Source: Vibrio stylophorae
GTDB taxonomy: Bacteria > Pseudomonadota > Gammaproteobacteria > Enterobacterales > Vibrionaceae
Length of the DNA stretch: 64,000 nt
Reading direction: 5' to 3'
Assembly: GCF_921293875.1 (NCBI RefSeq)
Contig: NZ_CAKLDI010000001.1
Location: 496,001-560,000 of the forward strand
Below are positions 48,598 through 58,105 of the stretch, piece by piece (within the stretch, counting starts at the first letter, position 1; each line of letters starts with the position of its first letter). The translations under genes were made by a program, and so were the position numbers. The notes below the pieces were generated by a model. It was not told where the DNA came from and did no database searches. It saw nothing but the letters and a program-made list of their open reading frames with translations.

Positions 48598-49929
48598 ATG
48601 CCATTTCGCAATAGAAAAGTAACCAAACCAGGCACTTTGGTCATTGTCGGTGGTGGGAATGACAGCTGGTTGCAACTGCTTGAGCGGGCCGGCTGGCGCT
48701 GTCATCGTTGTTTAGATTTGCGCGCAGCACAGGCGCTCTTTCAAGAGATTGGCCCTTGTATCGGCATTGCCGATCTCAGCCATGATGATTTTAGTTTGCA
48801 GGGCGTGGCAAGTCTTGCGAATAAAAATAAACAAGTCCGCTGGATGGCCTTGGTCCGCGATGATCAGCTCAGTAGCGAAGTGATTTGCCAGTTTATCGTT
48901 AATTTCTGTTTGGACTATTTTACCGCGCCAGTTCCTGATAATCAGCTGCTTGCTGCTCTGGGTCATCAGCTTGGTATGTTGCAGCTGGAATGCCATATGT
49001 GGCCGCATTTAAGTGATCACCATGATATGGGTCTGCTCGGTGATTCTTCGGCGATGCGTAAATTACGCGAGCAGCTGCGCCGCGTTGCCCCCACTGATGT
49101 TGCGGTTCTAGTGACGGGTGAGAACGGTACCGGCAAAGAGCTGGTGGCCAAGGCGCTGCATAACGCTTCGCCGCGCGGTAAAGGTCCTTTTGTTGCGGTA
49201 GGCAGACAGATTGCAGAGCAATCTGTGGCCAGTGATATCTCCATGGAAGAGCTGGCGACTGTGGCCTTTTCTGAGGCCAATCATGGCACCTTATATATTG
49301 ATGAGGTGGGCGATCTTTCCACTGAAATGCAGGCGGAATTGCTCCATTTTCTACAGGAAAATGGTCAGCAAAACAGCCAATTGGGTCATCACAAAGATGT
49401 GCGGGTGATTGCGGCGACGCATATGGATCTGGAAAAAGCGGTGAGTGAAGGGCGTTTTCGAGAGGATCTTTTTTATCGCTTGAATGTACTGCGGATTCAA
49501 GTACCACCACTGCGTGAGCGCAGCATGGATATTTGCTTGCTGGCGGAGCACTTTGTGCAAAAATTTGCGCGCGAATATGCCAGCCAAGCGCGTAGTGTGT
49601 CGGATTCGGCTAAGCAAATTTTGCAAAGCTATAGTTGGCCGGGCAATGTGCGTGAGCTGATTAATATCGTCAAACGTGCGGTGTTACTGGCGGATCATCA
49701 TTTGATTGAAGCGGAGCACCTTGATATTCCGCACAACAATGATTTGCGCCATAGCTTGCGAAAAGCCCGTGAAGACTCGGAGCGTGATGCTCTGGTTTCA
49801 GTGCTGGAGATGCACAATGGGCAAGTGACGGCGGCGGCGAAAGAGTTAGGCGTTTCGCGTGCCACTATGTACCGCTTGTTGAATAAGCATGATTTGGTGC
49901 CCTCACCACGGGCGAAAAAACCAGCTTAG
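48598..49929 (+). CDS. vpsR: VpsR-type biofilm regulator (NtrC-like, without GAFTGA)
   Basis: A 443-residue enhancer-binding-protein homologue. I start at ATG 48598 behind AGGGAAGGGG; this gives the length of V. cholerae VpsR (444) and puts Asp59 at the expected receiver site (IADLSHDDF). The receiver domain (1-140) ends with VpsR-like FIVNFCLDYFTAP. The AAA+ domain has Walker A GENGTGKE (174-181), Walker B LYIDEV and RFREDLFYRLNVLRI, but the sigma-54-contacting GAFTGA loop is missing. The C-terminal Fis-type helix-turn-helix is AAAKELGVSRATMYRLLNKH. VpsR acts with sigma-70 and c-di-GMP to turn on polysaccharide genes. Position after lysS matches V. cholerae, from memory. Confidence 0.88.
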   Translation: MPFRNRKVTKPGTLVIVGGGNDSWLQLLERAGWRCHRCLDLRAAQALFQEIGPCIGIADLSHDDFSLQGVASLANKNKQVRWMALVRDDQLSSEVICQFIVNFCLDYFTAPVPDNQLLAALGHQLGMLQLECHMWPHLSDHHDMGLLGDSSAMRKLREQLRRVAPTDVAVLVTGENGTGKELVAKALHNASPRGKGPFVAVGRQIAEQSVASDISMEELATVAFSEANHGTLYIDEVGDLSTEMQAELLHFLQENGQQNSQLGHHKDVRVIAATHMDLEKAVSEGRFREDLFYRLNVLRIQVPPLRERSMDICLLAEHFVQKFAREYASQARSVSDSAKQILQSYSWPGNVRELINIVKRAVLLADHHLIEAEHLDIPHNNDLRHSLRKAREDSERDALVSVLEMHNGQVTAAAKELGVSRATMYRLLNKHDLVPSPRAKKPA

Positions 49930-49960
49930 TCATGGTGATACTATTGCGATAGTGAAGATT

Positions 49961-49989
49961 AAAAAGAGCGACGATAGGTCGCTCTTTTT
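49961..49989. terminator. Bidirectional terminator between vpsR and tas
   Basis: AAAAAGAGCGAC and GTCGCTCTTTTT form the stem. Confidence 0.9.
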
Positions 49990-50024
49990 GGCATTGTTGG
50001 AAAGCCGAGAGGTTCGAAAGCAGA

Positions 50025-51074
50025 TTAAGGCGCAGGGTTGCTATATTGCTTGGCGATCGCCTCTATGCCATCAAGCACTTCAGCAGAGAGTGAGAGCTCA
50101 ACGCTGTTGATATTGTCTTTGAGCTGCTCAAGTGTCGTCGCGCCAATAATATTGCTGGCGACAAAGGAGCGGCTATTAACAAATGCCAGCGCCATTTGCG
50201 CCGGATCCAAGTCATGCTGCTGAGCCAGCGTGACATAAGCCTGTGTGGCCGCCAGTGCTTGTGGATTGTTATAGCGCTGAAAGCGCGCAAAGAGACTAAG
50301 CCTTGCGCCTTCTGGTTTTTGTCCATTGAGATATTTGCCACTGAGCACGCCAAATGCCAGCGGTGAGTAGGCCAGTAAACCGATGCCTTCATAATCACAG
50401 ATTTCACTCAGTCCCACTTCAAAACTGCGATTAAGCAAGTTATAGGGGTTTTGAATGGTGATCATCCGCGCCATGGATTGCAGCTCGCTGAGCTGCAAAA
50501 AGCGCATCACACCCCAAGGGGTTTCATTAGAAAGCCCAATATGGCGAACGAGTCCTTCTTGCTTGAGCTGACTCAACGCCTCTAGGGTTTCGCCAATACA
50601 ATTGATTTGCGCTTGTTTATCGTAATTAGCTTGATTCTGAGCGTAGTTGAGCTGGCCAAAACAGTTGGTGATACGCTCAGGCCAATGGAGCTGATAGAGG
50701 TCGAGATAATCGGTGTTCAGGCGCGATAGCGAATCAAGCAGCGCTTGGCGAATACTCGTTTTGCTATAGCCGCTGCCTTCGCGAATATGCGGCATATTGC
50801 GCGGCCCGGCGACTTTACTGGCGAGAATAAAATCGCTGCGATCGCGACGTTTGGCGATCCAAGAGCCGATAAAGCGCTCGGTATCGCCTTGGTTTTTCGC
50901 TTCGGGTGGGACCGGATACATCTCTGCCGTATCGATAAAATTCACACCATGCGCCAGCGCATAATCAAGCTGCTGGTGCGCCTGTGACTCACTATTTTGC
51001 GCACCAAAGGTCATGGTACCCAAACAGATTTGGCTTACTTTTAAATCGCTATGCGCAATGGTGTTGTATTTCAT
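50025..51074 (-). CDS. tas: Aldo/keto reductase Tas
   Basis: NADPH-dependent aldo/keto reductase of the Tas subfamily, 349 residues. Catalytic residues sit in NFIDTAEMYP (Asp, Tyr), ILASKVAGP (Lys) and LYQLHWPER (His); the TIM-barrel end has NIIGATTLEQLKDNI. I use ATG 51074, five bases after AGGAG, rather than the GTG directly before it. Minus-strand order mutH-terC-tas matches E. coli mutH-ygdQ-(ygdR)-tas. Confidence 0.92.
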   Translation of the reverse strand: MKYNTIAHSDLKVSQICLGTMTFGAQNSESQAHQQLDYALAHGVNFIDTAEMYPVPPEAKNQGDTERFIGSWIAKRRDRSDFILASKVAGPRNMPHIREGSGYSKTSIRQALLDSLSRLNTDYLDLYQLHWPERITNCFGQLNYAQNQANYDKQAQINCIGETLEALSQLKQEGLVRHIGLSNETPWGVMRFLQLSELQSMARMITIQNPYNLLNRSFEVGLSEICDYEGIGLLAYSPLAFGVLSGKYLNGQKPEGARLSLFARFQRYNNPQALAATQAYVTLAQQHDLDPAQMALAFVNSRSFVASNIIGATTLEQLKDNINSVELSLSAEVLDGIEAIAKQYSNPAP

Positions 51075-51082
51075 CACTTCTC

Positions 51083-51844
51083 CTAAGGCAGTTTTTTATG
51101 CAGCAAAATGGTTTGCTCCTGGGCTTGTTTCTTCGATAGGCGCTTGCTGCGAATACGCAAATTGACAAACTCCACAGCCAAAGAAAATGCCATGGCAAAG
51201 TACACATATCCCTTTGGAATATGCAGGCCAAAACCTTCACCCATCAAGGTCATGCCGACCAAAATCAAAAAGCTTAAAGCCAAAATTTTAATGGTGGGGT
51301 GGCGATCCACAAAGTCACCAATGGGTTTGGCGGCAATCATCATAATGCCCACCGAGATTAAAATCGCAATCACCATCACACTAATGTGATCCGCAAGGCC
51401 CACGGCGGTAATCACCGAGTCGAGAGAGAAAACGATATCGATAATTGCGATTTGGATCAGAATACTCATAAAGCTGGCGCTGACCGTAGATTGCTGATGT
51501 GATTCTTCACTGCCCTCAAGACTGGCGTGAATTTCGTGGGTACTTTTCCCCAGTAAAAAGAGGCCGCCAAAGATTAATATCAGATCCCGTCCCGAGAAAT
51601 CCCACTGCCAGAGGCTAAAAAGCGGTTCGGTCAGACGCATCATCCAGCTCAGTGAAAGCAGCAGTAAAATGCGAGTGATCATCGCCAGAGCTAAGCCTAA
51701 TACTCGGCCGCGCTGACGTTGGTGCTCTGGTAGTCGGCCCACCAAAATACTAATAAAGATAATGTTATCGATGCCTAAAACTATCTCTAGCGCCGTCAGG
51801 GTAAAAAGAGCGACCCAAGCGTTGGGATCGGCGAACCATTCCAT
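51083..51844 (-). CDS. TerC family membrane protein (YgdQ-like)
   Basis: A 253-residue integral membrane protein of the TerC family, about seven to eight helices. Charged residues buried in helices are typical: ALEIVLGIDNIIFISIL in the first, and IIDIVFSLDSVITAVG in the fifth. TerC-like proteins are linked to manganese export or metal loading of exported proteins; the role of YgdQ is not established. No CBS or CorC_HlyC domains are attached. It begins upstream of tas, eight bases away. Confidence 0.9.
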   Translation of the reverse strand: MEWFADPNAWVALFTLTALEIVLGIDNIIFISILVGRLPEHQRQRGRVLGLALAMITRILLLLSLSWMMRLTEPLFSLWQWDFSGRDLILIFGGLFLLGKSTHEIHASLEGSEESHQQSTVSASFMSILIQIAIIDIVFSLDSVITAVGLADHISVMVIAILISVGIMMIAAKPIGDFVDRHPTIKILALSFLILVGMTLMGEGFGLHIPKGYVYFAMAFSLAVEFVNLRIRSKRLSKKQAQEQTILLHKKLP

Positions 51845-51916
51845 GGTGTATATCCGTAATTGAAATCAATGGGTTGTAAATATAGCAGGGAAGCGATTTT
51901 TGCCGCGAGCAATTCT

Positions 51917-52606
51917 CTAGTTAGATTGATCAACTGAGAAATGGCGCGCAATGATCGCACCAGTAAAGGATTTTTTGAGATAGAAGCCCTTGGGCTGAGC
52001 TTGAATGGCATTGCCTTCGCTATCAAAGGCTCGGGTTTTGACTTGGCCATGGGCGGCTTTGGGGCGAAGCTGGAGCACTTCACCGCGGCTGGCACTAATG
52101 TGCTGACTTTCACCCAGAGCGATGGACTCCATGAGCTCTTCCCAATCGGCTTTGAGCTGCGCTTCTTCTTGCGCGTTCGGAGACCATAAAATCGCAGGGC
52201 CAACGCGGCGCTGGGCCAGCGGAATGTCTCGCTCGCCTTCAATGGGAAGCCACAAAACGCGCGCTAATTTATGGCGTAAATGGCATTGCTGCCAGGTGAC
52301 GTTGGTGATCCCTGTGAGTGGCGCGACACAGACAAAGGTGGTTTCCAGTGGTTGCCCTTGGTAACCCATAGGTAGGGTTTTTAGCTCAATCCCTAAATGC
52401 GGAAAGTCAGGCTCTGGGCGGCTTCCGGCACTGGCACCTAAATGCCATTCGAGTAATTGACCCACCCAGCCTTTGTCTCGGCGAAGATCTGCGGGCACAG
52501 AAATACCGGCAATGTGCGCCAATTGTGCGAAATTTTGGCCGCAGAGATCCGCTGCACGAGCAAGCAGTTGATCTTCACTTTGAGGTGGCGAAGGGTGTGG
52601 ATTCAT
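51917..52606 (-). CDS. mutH: DNA mismatch repair endonuclease MutH
   Basis: Nicks unmethylated GATC after MutS/MutL activation. It is 229 residues. The catalytic triad is Asp67, Glu74 and Lys76 ([15 protein letters not shown]), with the same spacing as E. coli D70/E77/K79. Presence implies Dam-directed repair in this organism. Ribosome site before ATG 52606 is weak. Confidence 0.96.
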   Translation of the reverse strand: MNPHPSPPQSEDQLLARAADLCGQNFAQLAHIAGISVPADLRRDKGWVGQLLEWHLGASAGSRPEPDFPHLGIELKTLPMGYQGQPLETTFVCVAPLTGITNVTWQQCHLRHKLARVLWLPIEGERDIPLAQRRVGPAILWSPNAQEEAQLKADWEELMESIALGESQHISASRGEVLQLRPKAAHGQVKTRAFDSEGNAIQAQPKGFYLKKSFTGAIIARHFSVDQSN

Positions 52607-53322
52607 TGCGAAATTTTATCATGCTTTGTCGCTAGGATGATCCATTTTTGGATCGATTAAAAAAACACCAAGATCATTGCGTGGTGGATAAGGTTTGTTC
52701 TCCTCAATTAGCGAAACCGCATTTTTATTGGCTTTGAGAAAGATTGTTCAATATTTTGCGATGCACAAAAAACGATCTTTCAACGGTTGTCCGGCGTTCT
52801 CACACAAAGATATCCACAGGGATTGAGGATAAGTTCAAAATTAAGTGACACATGGTTGTATATACAGTCATATTTTGCCCTTCATTCTCTGTGTTGTCTT
52901 ATTTTTCGGCATTTTTTGAGTGCGGGTGTGGATAATTCCGTAATTGTTCGATCTTTGTTCGATCTGTTCCTTGTTCGTTATTTATGCATCTTTGAGCCTA
53001 GATAGTTTCTGTATTTTATTATGCAAGGCTATGTTTTACATGGGTTTGAATGGCTTTTGATGATCTTTCCGTTGATTGTTTTGTGATCGTTTTTTTAGCT
53101 AACCCAGTCTAAAAAAGGGGTTTTGAACATAGATATCCACAGAAATCGTGAATAAATGTGCGCTAAGTCGCATTTCATTCTCACTTCGCTCTGAAGCCCT
53201 GATCAAAAGGCGCTTTCGTCACAATTGTGAGCCAGAGCAGACGGCATTGAATGCTATCGCTTTACCTTGTGCAGTGGCTGTGGAAAAATCACCGTTATGA
53301 AAGATTAGTTTGGGGTCGTCCA
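52607..53322 (+). promoter_or_regulatory. Long AT-rich divergent region mutH / rppH with DnaA-box-like sites
   Basis: About 715 bases without a gene. It has a perfect DnaA-type nonamer TGTGGATAA (52927-52935) and two ATATCCACA one-mismatch versions (near 52809 and 53132). TTGTTCGATCT repeats in exact tandem (52944-52954, 52955-52965) with a partial third copy. TTTTTTAG/CTAAAAAA (about 53092-53117) is an inverted repeat. Promoters for rppH-ptsP must lie here. Confidence 0.5.
52944..52965. repeat. 11-base tandem repeat
   Basis: TTGTTCGATCT occurs twice head to tail, with TTGTTCG again at 52971-52977. Confidence 0.75.
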
Positions 53323-53841
53323 GTGATTGATGGCGATGGTTACCGTCCCAATGTCGGGATAGTGATCTGCAATGATCGCGGTCAGGTATTCTGGGCAAGA
53401 CGATATGGTCAGCACTCTTGGCAATTTCCACAAGGTGGGATTGATGAGGGCGAAACTGCTGAACAGGCGATGTATCGCGAATTGTATGAAGAGGTTGGGT
53501 TAACCAAAAAAGATGTAACGTTATTGGCGACTAGTCGCCATTGGTTGCGTTACAAATTACCTAAGCGTCTGGTTCGTTGGGATTCAAAGCCGGTCTGTAT
53601 CGGGCAAAAACAGAAGTGGTTTTTGCTACGCTTGGAATGCGATGAAAGCAAGGTCAATATGCAGCGCAGTCGAACACCTGAGTTCGATGGATGGCGATGG
53701 GTCAGTTATTGGTACCCAGTTCGCCAAGTGGTGTCTTTTAAGCGCGATGTTTATCGCCGAGCGATGAAGGAATTTGCCGCTGTGGCAATGCCCTTTCGTG
53801 AAAAACAGCCAAGGCGCAAGGGGCGCCGGAGTGCAAAATAG
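53323..53841 (+). CDS. rppH: RNA pyrophosphohydrolase RppH (NudH)
   Basis: Nudix hydrolase that removes pyrophosphate from 5' ends of mRNA and so starts decay. I choose GTG 53323 ([17 protein letters not shown]), which matches the E. coli start and gives 172 residues; GGGG lies eight bases upstream. A 24-codon upstream extension is unlike the family. The Nudix box spans residues 38-60 with the REL-x-EE-x-G core. [20 protein letters not shown] is also family-specific. The ATG of ptsP follows the stop immediately. Confidence 0.95.
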   Translation: MIDGDGYRPNVGIVICNDRGQVFWARRYGQHSWQFPQGGIDEGETAEQAMYRELYEEVGLTKKDVTLLATSRHWLRYKLPKRLVRWDSKPVCIGQKQKWFLLRLECDESKVNMQRSRTPEFDGWRWVSYWYPVRQVVSFKRDVYRRAMKEFAAVAMPFREKQPRRKGRRSAK

Positions 53842-56094
53842 ATGTTGACGAAATTGAGGCATATCGTAGAGCAAGTGGCAAGTGCCGAGCAGCTTGACGA
53901 TGCCCTCAATTTATTGGTGCAGCAAACCTGTGATGCAATGCAAACAGATTGTTGCTCCATCTACATTGCCGATCATCGGCAATCTCAATTTCGACTCATG
54001 GCTTCAAAAGGGTTAAGCACGGATCGTTTAATCCAACTGAAAATGGGGGAAGGCTTGGTTGGCTGGGTAGCCAAACATGCCGAACCCATTAACCTCGCTG
54101 ATGCCTGCGAGCATCCCAATTTCAAACATCTCCCCGGTATTGGTGAAGAAGCATTTCGCGCCTTTCTAGCCACGCCAATTATCTATCGCAAAGCCATTCT
54201 TGGCGTATTAGTGGTGCAGCAGCGCCAGCAGCGATTATTTGATGAAAGTGAAGAATCATTTTTGGTCACCCTTGCCGCCCAGCTCGCGGTAGTTATTTCG
54301 CATGCTAAATCGCAAGGTAAGTGGCAGCCGAGCAGTGTGGGTGTGGGAATTCACTATACAGGTAGCGCTGCATCTTCTGGTGTCGCAGTGGCTAAGGGCT
54401 GGTGGGACGATTCTCAGCCTCGCTTAGAGCAGGTACATCCAAGTTCGGCGTTGAGTCCTGACTTAGAGCGTGAACGTTTAAGTTTTGCGCTGGATGCGGC
54501 GGATCAAGAGTTTCGCCGATTGCGTAAGCGCTTTGATGGCGATTTGCAAAAAGACTCCTTGGCGATTTTTGATCTCTTTAGTCACCTTTTGCATGATCCC
54601 ATGCTGCGCAATGATCTCAGTGCCTGTGTGGAAGATGGCGATAGTGCTGAGTGGGCCGTGCGCCAAGTGGTGGAGCGCTACTTTAGCCGTTTTTCTGCGA
54701 TGGCTGATCCTTATCTTAGAGAGCGCGCCGGTGATATGCGCGAGCTGGGCCAGCGCTTACTCTATTTCCTCTCTCGCCAAGATATGCCGCAAACTCAATT
54801 TGCAGAGCCAACGGTGCTTTTTGCGCGTGAGTTGACGGCATCCATGCTGGCGACAATTCCACGTGAACAATTAGCAGCGGTGGTTTCACAAGAGGGGGCG
54901 GTGAACTCGCATGCTGCAATTTTGGCGCGCAGTTTAGGGATCCCTGCGATTATGGGAGTCGATTTTACTGGTGAAGGGGTGGCCAATCGACGGGTCATTG
55001 TCGATGGCTATCGTGGTGATGTCTTTATCGACCCCAATGTGCATATCGCTGCTGAATATTTGCAACTGCTCAAAGAGGAGCAGGCGCTCACTGAGCTGGT
55101 GGAGCAAGATCGGCAGTTAGCAGCCACTACGGCCTGTGGTACCACCATTGGTATTCATTTGAATGCGGGATTAAGCAGTGATATTGGTGCCAATCAGGGT
55201 ATTGATGGTGTGGGTTTATATCGCACCGAAGTGCCGTTTTTGCTGCAATCAAGCTTTCCTTCCGAGGAGGAGCAGACCAAGCAATATCGTGAAATGTTGC
55301 AAACCTATCATCCATTGCCTGTGGTGATGCGCACGTTGGATGTCGGTGGTGATAAATGTCTGCCCTATTTGAGCGTTGAAGAAGACAACCCATTTTTAGG
55401 TTGGCGTGGAATTCGCTTTACGCTGGATCATCCCGATATCTTCTTGATTCAATTACGCGCCATGCTGCGCGCCAGTTTAGACCATGAAAATCTAGCGGTT
55501 CTTTTCCCCATGGTTTCAGGGATTGCTGAGCTTGATGAGGCAATCAATCTTTTTGAGCGTGCGGTGAAAGAGATCGCGCAAGAGGCAGCAATACATGGTC
55601 ACACTTTACAGCGTCCTAAGCTTGGGGTGATGCTTGAAGTGCCATCAATGCTTTATCTGTTGACGCCTTTGCTGCCGCGCATCGATTTTATGTCTGTGGG
55701 CAGCAACGATTTAACCCAATATTTGCTGGCGGTGGATCGCAATAATGCACGGGTGGCCAGTTTGTACGATCCGTTGCATCCTGCGGTACTACAGGCGCTC
55801 AAGCAGATTATCGATTTTGCCAACATCCAGCAGCTACCCGTTTCGGTTTGTGGTGAGTTGGCGGGCGATCCGCTAGGTGCCTTGCTACTCACTGGTATGG
55901 GGTATCGCAGCCTGAGTATGAACCCACGCAATGTGGCGCGTATTAAATACCTGCTACGTCAATTTAGTTTGGCGGAGCTTGAGGCGGCTGCCAGCGAAGT
56001 GCTGCAATGCTATGCCAGTCAGAAAATTCATTTGCATTTAAGTGCGTTACTTGAACAGCGCGATCTCGGTGGGTTTATTCGCGCCGGTAAGTAG
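53842..56094 (+). CDS. ptsP: PEP-protein phosphotransferase PtsP (EI-Ntr)
   Basis: First enzyme of the nitrogen PTS, phosphorylating NPr. It is 750 residues. An N-terminal GAF domain (about 1-165) is followed by the Enzyme I-like phosphohistidine domain with His357 (VNSHAAILARSLGIPAIMGV) and the PEP-binding barrel (GIGLYRTE-like VGLYRTEVPFLL, VMRTLDVGGDK, LGVMLEVPS, FMSVGSNDLTQYLLAVDRNN, VCGELAGDP). Start and rppH stop abut (TAGATG), so they are co-transcribed. Confidence 0.96.
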   Translation: MLTKLRHIVEQVASAEQLDDALNLLVQQTCDAMQTDCCSIYIADHRQSQFRLMASKGLSTDRLIQLKMGEGLVGWVAKHAEPINLADACEHPNFKHLPGIGEEAFRAFLATPIIYRKAILGVLVVQQRQQRLFDESEESFLVTLAAQLAVVISHAKSQGKWQPSSVGVGIHYTGSAASSGVAVAKGWWDDSQPRLEQVHPSSALSPDLERERLSFALDAADQEFRRLRKRFDGDLQKDSLAIFDLFSHLLHDPMLRNDLSACVEDGDSAEWAVRQVVERYFSRFSAMADPYLRERAGDMRELGQRLLYFLSRQDMPQTQFAEPTVLFARELTASMLATIPREQLAAVVSQEGAVNSHAAILARSLGIPAIMGVDFTGEGVANRRVIVDGYRGDVFIDPNVHIAAEYLQLLKEEQALTELVEQDRQLAATTACGTTIGIHLNAGLSSDIGANQGIDGVGLYRTEVPFLLQSSFPSEEEQTKQYREMLQTYHPLPVVMRTLDVGGDKCLPYLSVEEDNPFLGWRGIRFTLDHPDIFLIQLRAMLRASLDHENLAVLFPMVSGIAELDEAINLFERAVKEIAQEAAIHGHTLQRPKLGVMLEVPSMLYLLTPLLPRIDFMSVGSNDLTQYLLAVDRNNARVASLYDPLHPAVLQALKQIIDFANIQQLPVSVCGELAGDPLGALLLTGMGYRSLSMNPRNVARIKYLLRQFSLAELEAAASEVLQCYASQKIHLHLSALLEQRDLGGFIRAGK

Positions 56095-56191
56095 TTGTGC
56101 TTTGACTTTTGTGATCCCCCTCATTAATCTCGAACCTTCGGCCAAATTCACGCTCTAATGCGCGTATGGATATCAACAAGAGAGCAACAGC

Positions 56192-56989
56192 ATGTCGCAA
56201 GGCTATTTAACCTTTCCCAATATTGATCCCGTGATGGTGGCCATCGGCCCGCTAAAAATTCACTGGTATGGTGTGATGTATCTTATCGGTTTTGCCTTTG
56301 CTTACTGGCTTGCCTGTCGTCGAGCGGATAAGCCGAACTCAGGCTGGACGCGTGATGAAGTGGGTGATCTACTCTTTGCAGGCTTTGTTGGCGTGATTGT
56401 CGGCGGCCGTTTGGGCTATGTGCTGTTTTATAACTTTGGCGCATTCCTTGCCGATCCCATTTATCTATTCCGCGTCACCGATGGTGGCATGTCCTTCCAT
56501 GGTGGTCTGCTCGGTGTGATCACCGCAATGCTATGGTATGGCTGGAAAAACCATCGTAAATTCTTTGCTATTGCCGATTATGTTGCGCCGCTGGTGCCAT
56601 TTGGCCTTGGCATGGGGCGCATCGGTAACTTTATTAATGGCGAGCTTTGGGGCCGTGTCACTGATGTGCCTTGGGCGATGATTTTCCCATCAGGTGGGCC
56701 ATTCCCGCGCCATCCGTCGCAGCTTTATGAGTTCGCGCTTGAAGGTGTCGCGCTCTTTATCATTTTGAATCTCTATATTCGTAAGCCACGTCCAACCGGC
56801 GCGGTTTCTGGTTTGTTCTTGATTGGCTATGGCGCATTCCGCTTTATCGTCGAGTATGTGCGTCAGCCCGATGCCCAATTGGGGCTCTATGGCGGCTTTA
56901 TCAGTATGGGGCAAATCCTAACCATTCCAATGATTCTGGGTGGTATTGGTTTGATGTGCTGGGCGCATCGCCAGCCAAAAACGGCTTAA
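56192..56989 (+). CDS. lgt: Prolipoprotein diacylglyceryl transferase
   Basis: Inner-membrane enzyme that adds diacylglycerol to the lipobox Cys of prolipoproteins. It is 265 residues with about seven helices. The signature [13 protein letters not shown] is present, with [12 protein letters not shown] and [24 protein letters not shown] precedes the ATG. The order ptsP-lgt-thyA matches E. coli. Confidence 0.96.
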   Translation: MSQGYLTFPNIDPVMVAIGPLKIHWYGVMYLIGFAFAYWLACRRADKPNSGWTRDEVGDLLFAGFVGVIVGGRLGYVLFYNFGAFLADPIYLFRVTDGGMSFHGGLLGVITAMLWYGWKNHRKFFAIADYVAPLVPFGLGMGRIGNFINGELWGRVTDVPWAMIFPSGGPFPRHPSQLYEFALEGVALFIILNLYIRKPRPTGAVSGLFLIGYGAFRFIVEYVRQPDAQLGLYGGFISMGQILTIPMILGGIGLMCWAHRQPKTA

Positions 56990-57103
56990 TTCATTCGGTC
57001 ATGTAATCGTGTTTTAGCACACGAATATGAAAACTGGATTTGAACCTCGAGGCGCTATCGTTAAAATAGCGCCTTATTTTTTACAAAAAGAGGCTCATTG
57101 AGC

Positions 57104-57943
57104 ATGCAGCAGTATTTAGACTTGATGCAAGATATTGTCGATAACGGTACCGATCGTGGCGATCGCACGGGTGTGGGCACACGTTCCGTTTTTGGTCGAC
57201 AGCTTCGTTTTGACCTCAGCAAAGGCTTTCCATTGCTGACCACCAAGAAGCTTTATACGCGTGCGATTATTCATGAGCTATTGTGGTTTTTAAACGGCGA
57301 TACCAATATCAAGTATCTGCAGGATAACCGTGTCTCTATTTGGGATGAGTGGGCAACTGAAGCGGGCGATTTAGGACCGGTATATGGTGCGCAGTGGCGC
57401 TCTTGGGCCTGTCCTGATGGCTCAACTGTTGATCAAATCAGTGAGCTGATCGAGCAGATCAAAACCAAACCAAACTCACGTCGTCATATTATTAGCGCTT
57501 GGAACCCGGCAGATCTGCCAAACGAAAGCATTTCTCCGCAGGCTAATGTTGAGCAAGGTAAAATGGCATTGGCGCCTTGCCACTGCTTGTTCCAGTTCTA
57601 TGTTGCCGATGGCAAGCTTTCCTGTCAGCTTTACCAGCGCAGCGCAGATTATTTCTTAGGGGTGCCATTTAATATCGCCAGCTACGCGCTCTTTACCCAT
57701 ATGATTGCGCAGCAGTGCGGTCTAGAAGTGGGTGATTTTGTGCATACCTTTGGTGATGTGCATCTTTATCACAATCATCTTACCGATGAGATTGTATTTG
57801 AGCAGCTCAAACGCGAGCCGCGTGCATTGCCTACCTTGACCATTGCGCGCAAGCCAGATTCTATCTTTGATTACACCTTGGAAGATTTTGTGATTGAAGG
57901 CTACGAGCCGCATGATGGGATTAAAGCGCCGATTGCGATCTAA
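57104..57943 (+). CDS. thyA: Thymidylate synthase
   Basis: Makes dTMP from dUMP and methylene-tetrahydrofolate. It is 279 residues from ATG 57104 (MQQYLDLMQ), which has AGAGG ten bases upstream; a TTG two codons earlier is too close to it. The catalytic Cys is in [37 protein letters not shown] and the dUMP-phosphate residues SRRHI are also present. Terminator follows. Confidence 0.96.
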   Translation: MQQYLDLMQDIVDNGTDRGDRTGVGTRSVFGRQLRFDLSKGFPLLTTKKLYTRAIIHELLWFLNGDTNIKYLQDNRVSIWDEWATEAGDLGPVYGAQWRSWACPDGSTVDQISELIEQIKTKPNSRRHIISAWNPADLPNESISPQANVEQGKMALAPCHCLFQFYVADGKLSCQLYQRSADYFLGVPFNIASYALFTHMIAQQCGLEVGDFVHTFGDVHLYHNHLTDEIVFEQLKREPRALPTLTIARKPDSIFDYTLEDFVIEGYEPHDGIKAPIAI

Positions 57944-57983
57944 GATGTCTCGTTGATTGATGATATAGGTCGTCATTGGATAG

Positions 57984-58009
57984 AAAGCCACCTCTGCGGT
58001 GGCTTTTTT
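57984..58009 (+). terminator. Intrinsic terminator after thyA
   Basis: AAAGCCACC and GGTGGCTTTTTT pair around TCTGC. Confidence 0.9.
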
Positions 58010-58058
58010 ATTGTCTGACAGTGGGGCATACAAGCGGTGAATAAGACGAGCTATAACG

Positions 58059-58085
58059 AAAAAAGCCTCGCGGTGCGAGGCTTTT
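58059..58085 (-). terminator. Intrinsic terminator after nptA
   Basis: GCCTCGC and GCGAGGC pair; on the minus strand TTTTTT follows. Confidence 0.9.
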
Positions 58086-58105
58086 GAATCATTAACAAGG
58101 TTTGA

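Noticed and set aside
52845-52875. LexA box near GTTGTATATACAG
   Set aside because: Spacing between the half sites is four bases instead of eight.
53251-53322. 24-codon upstream extension of rppH
   Set aside because: RppH proteins begin at M-I-D-x-D-G-Y; GTG 53323 has a ribosome site and gives that N terminus.
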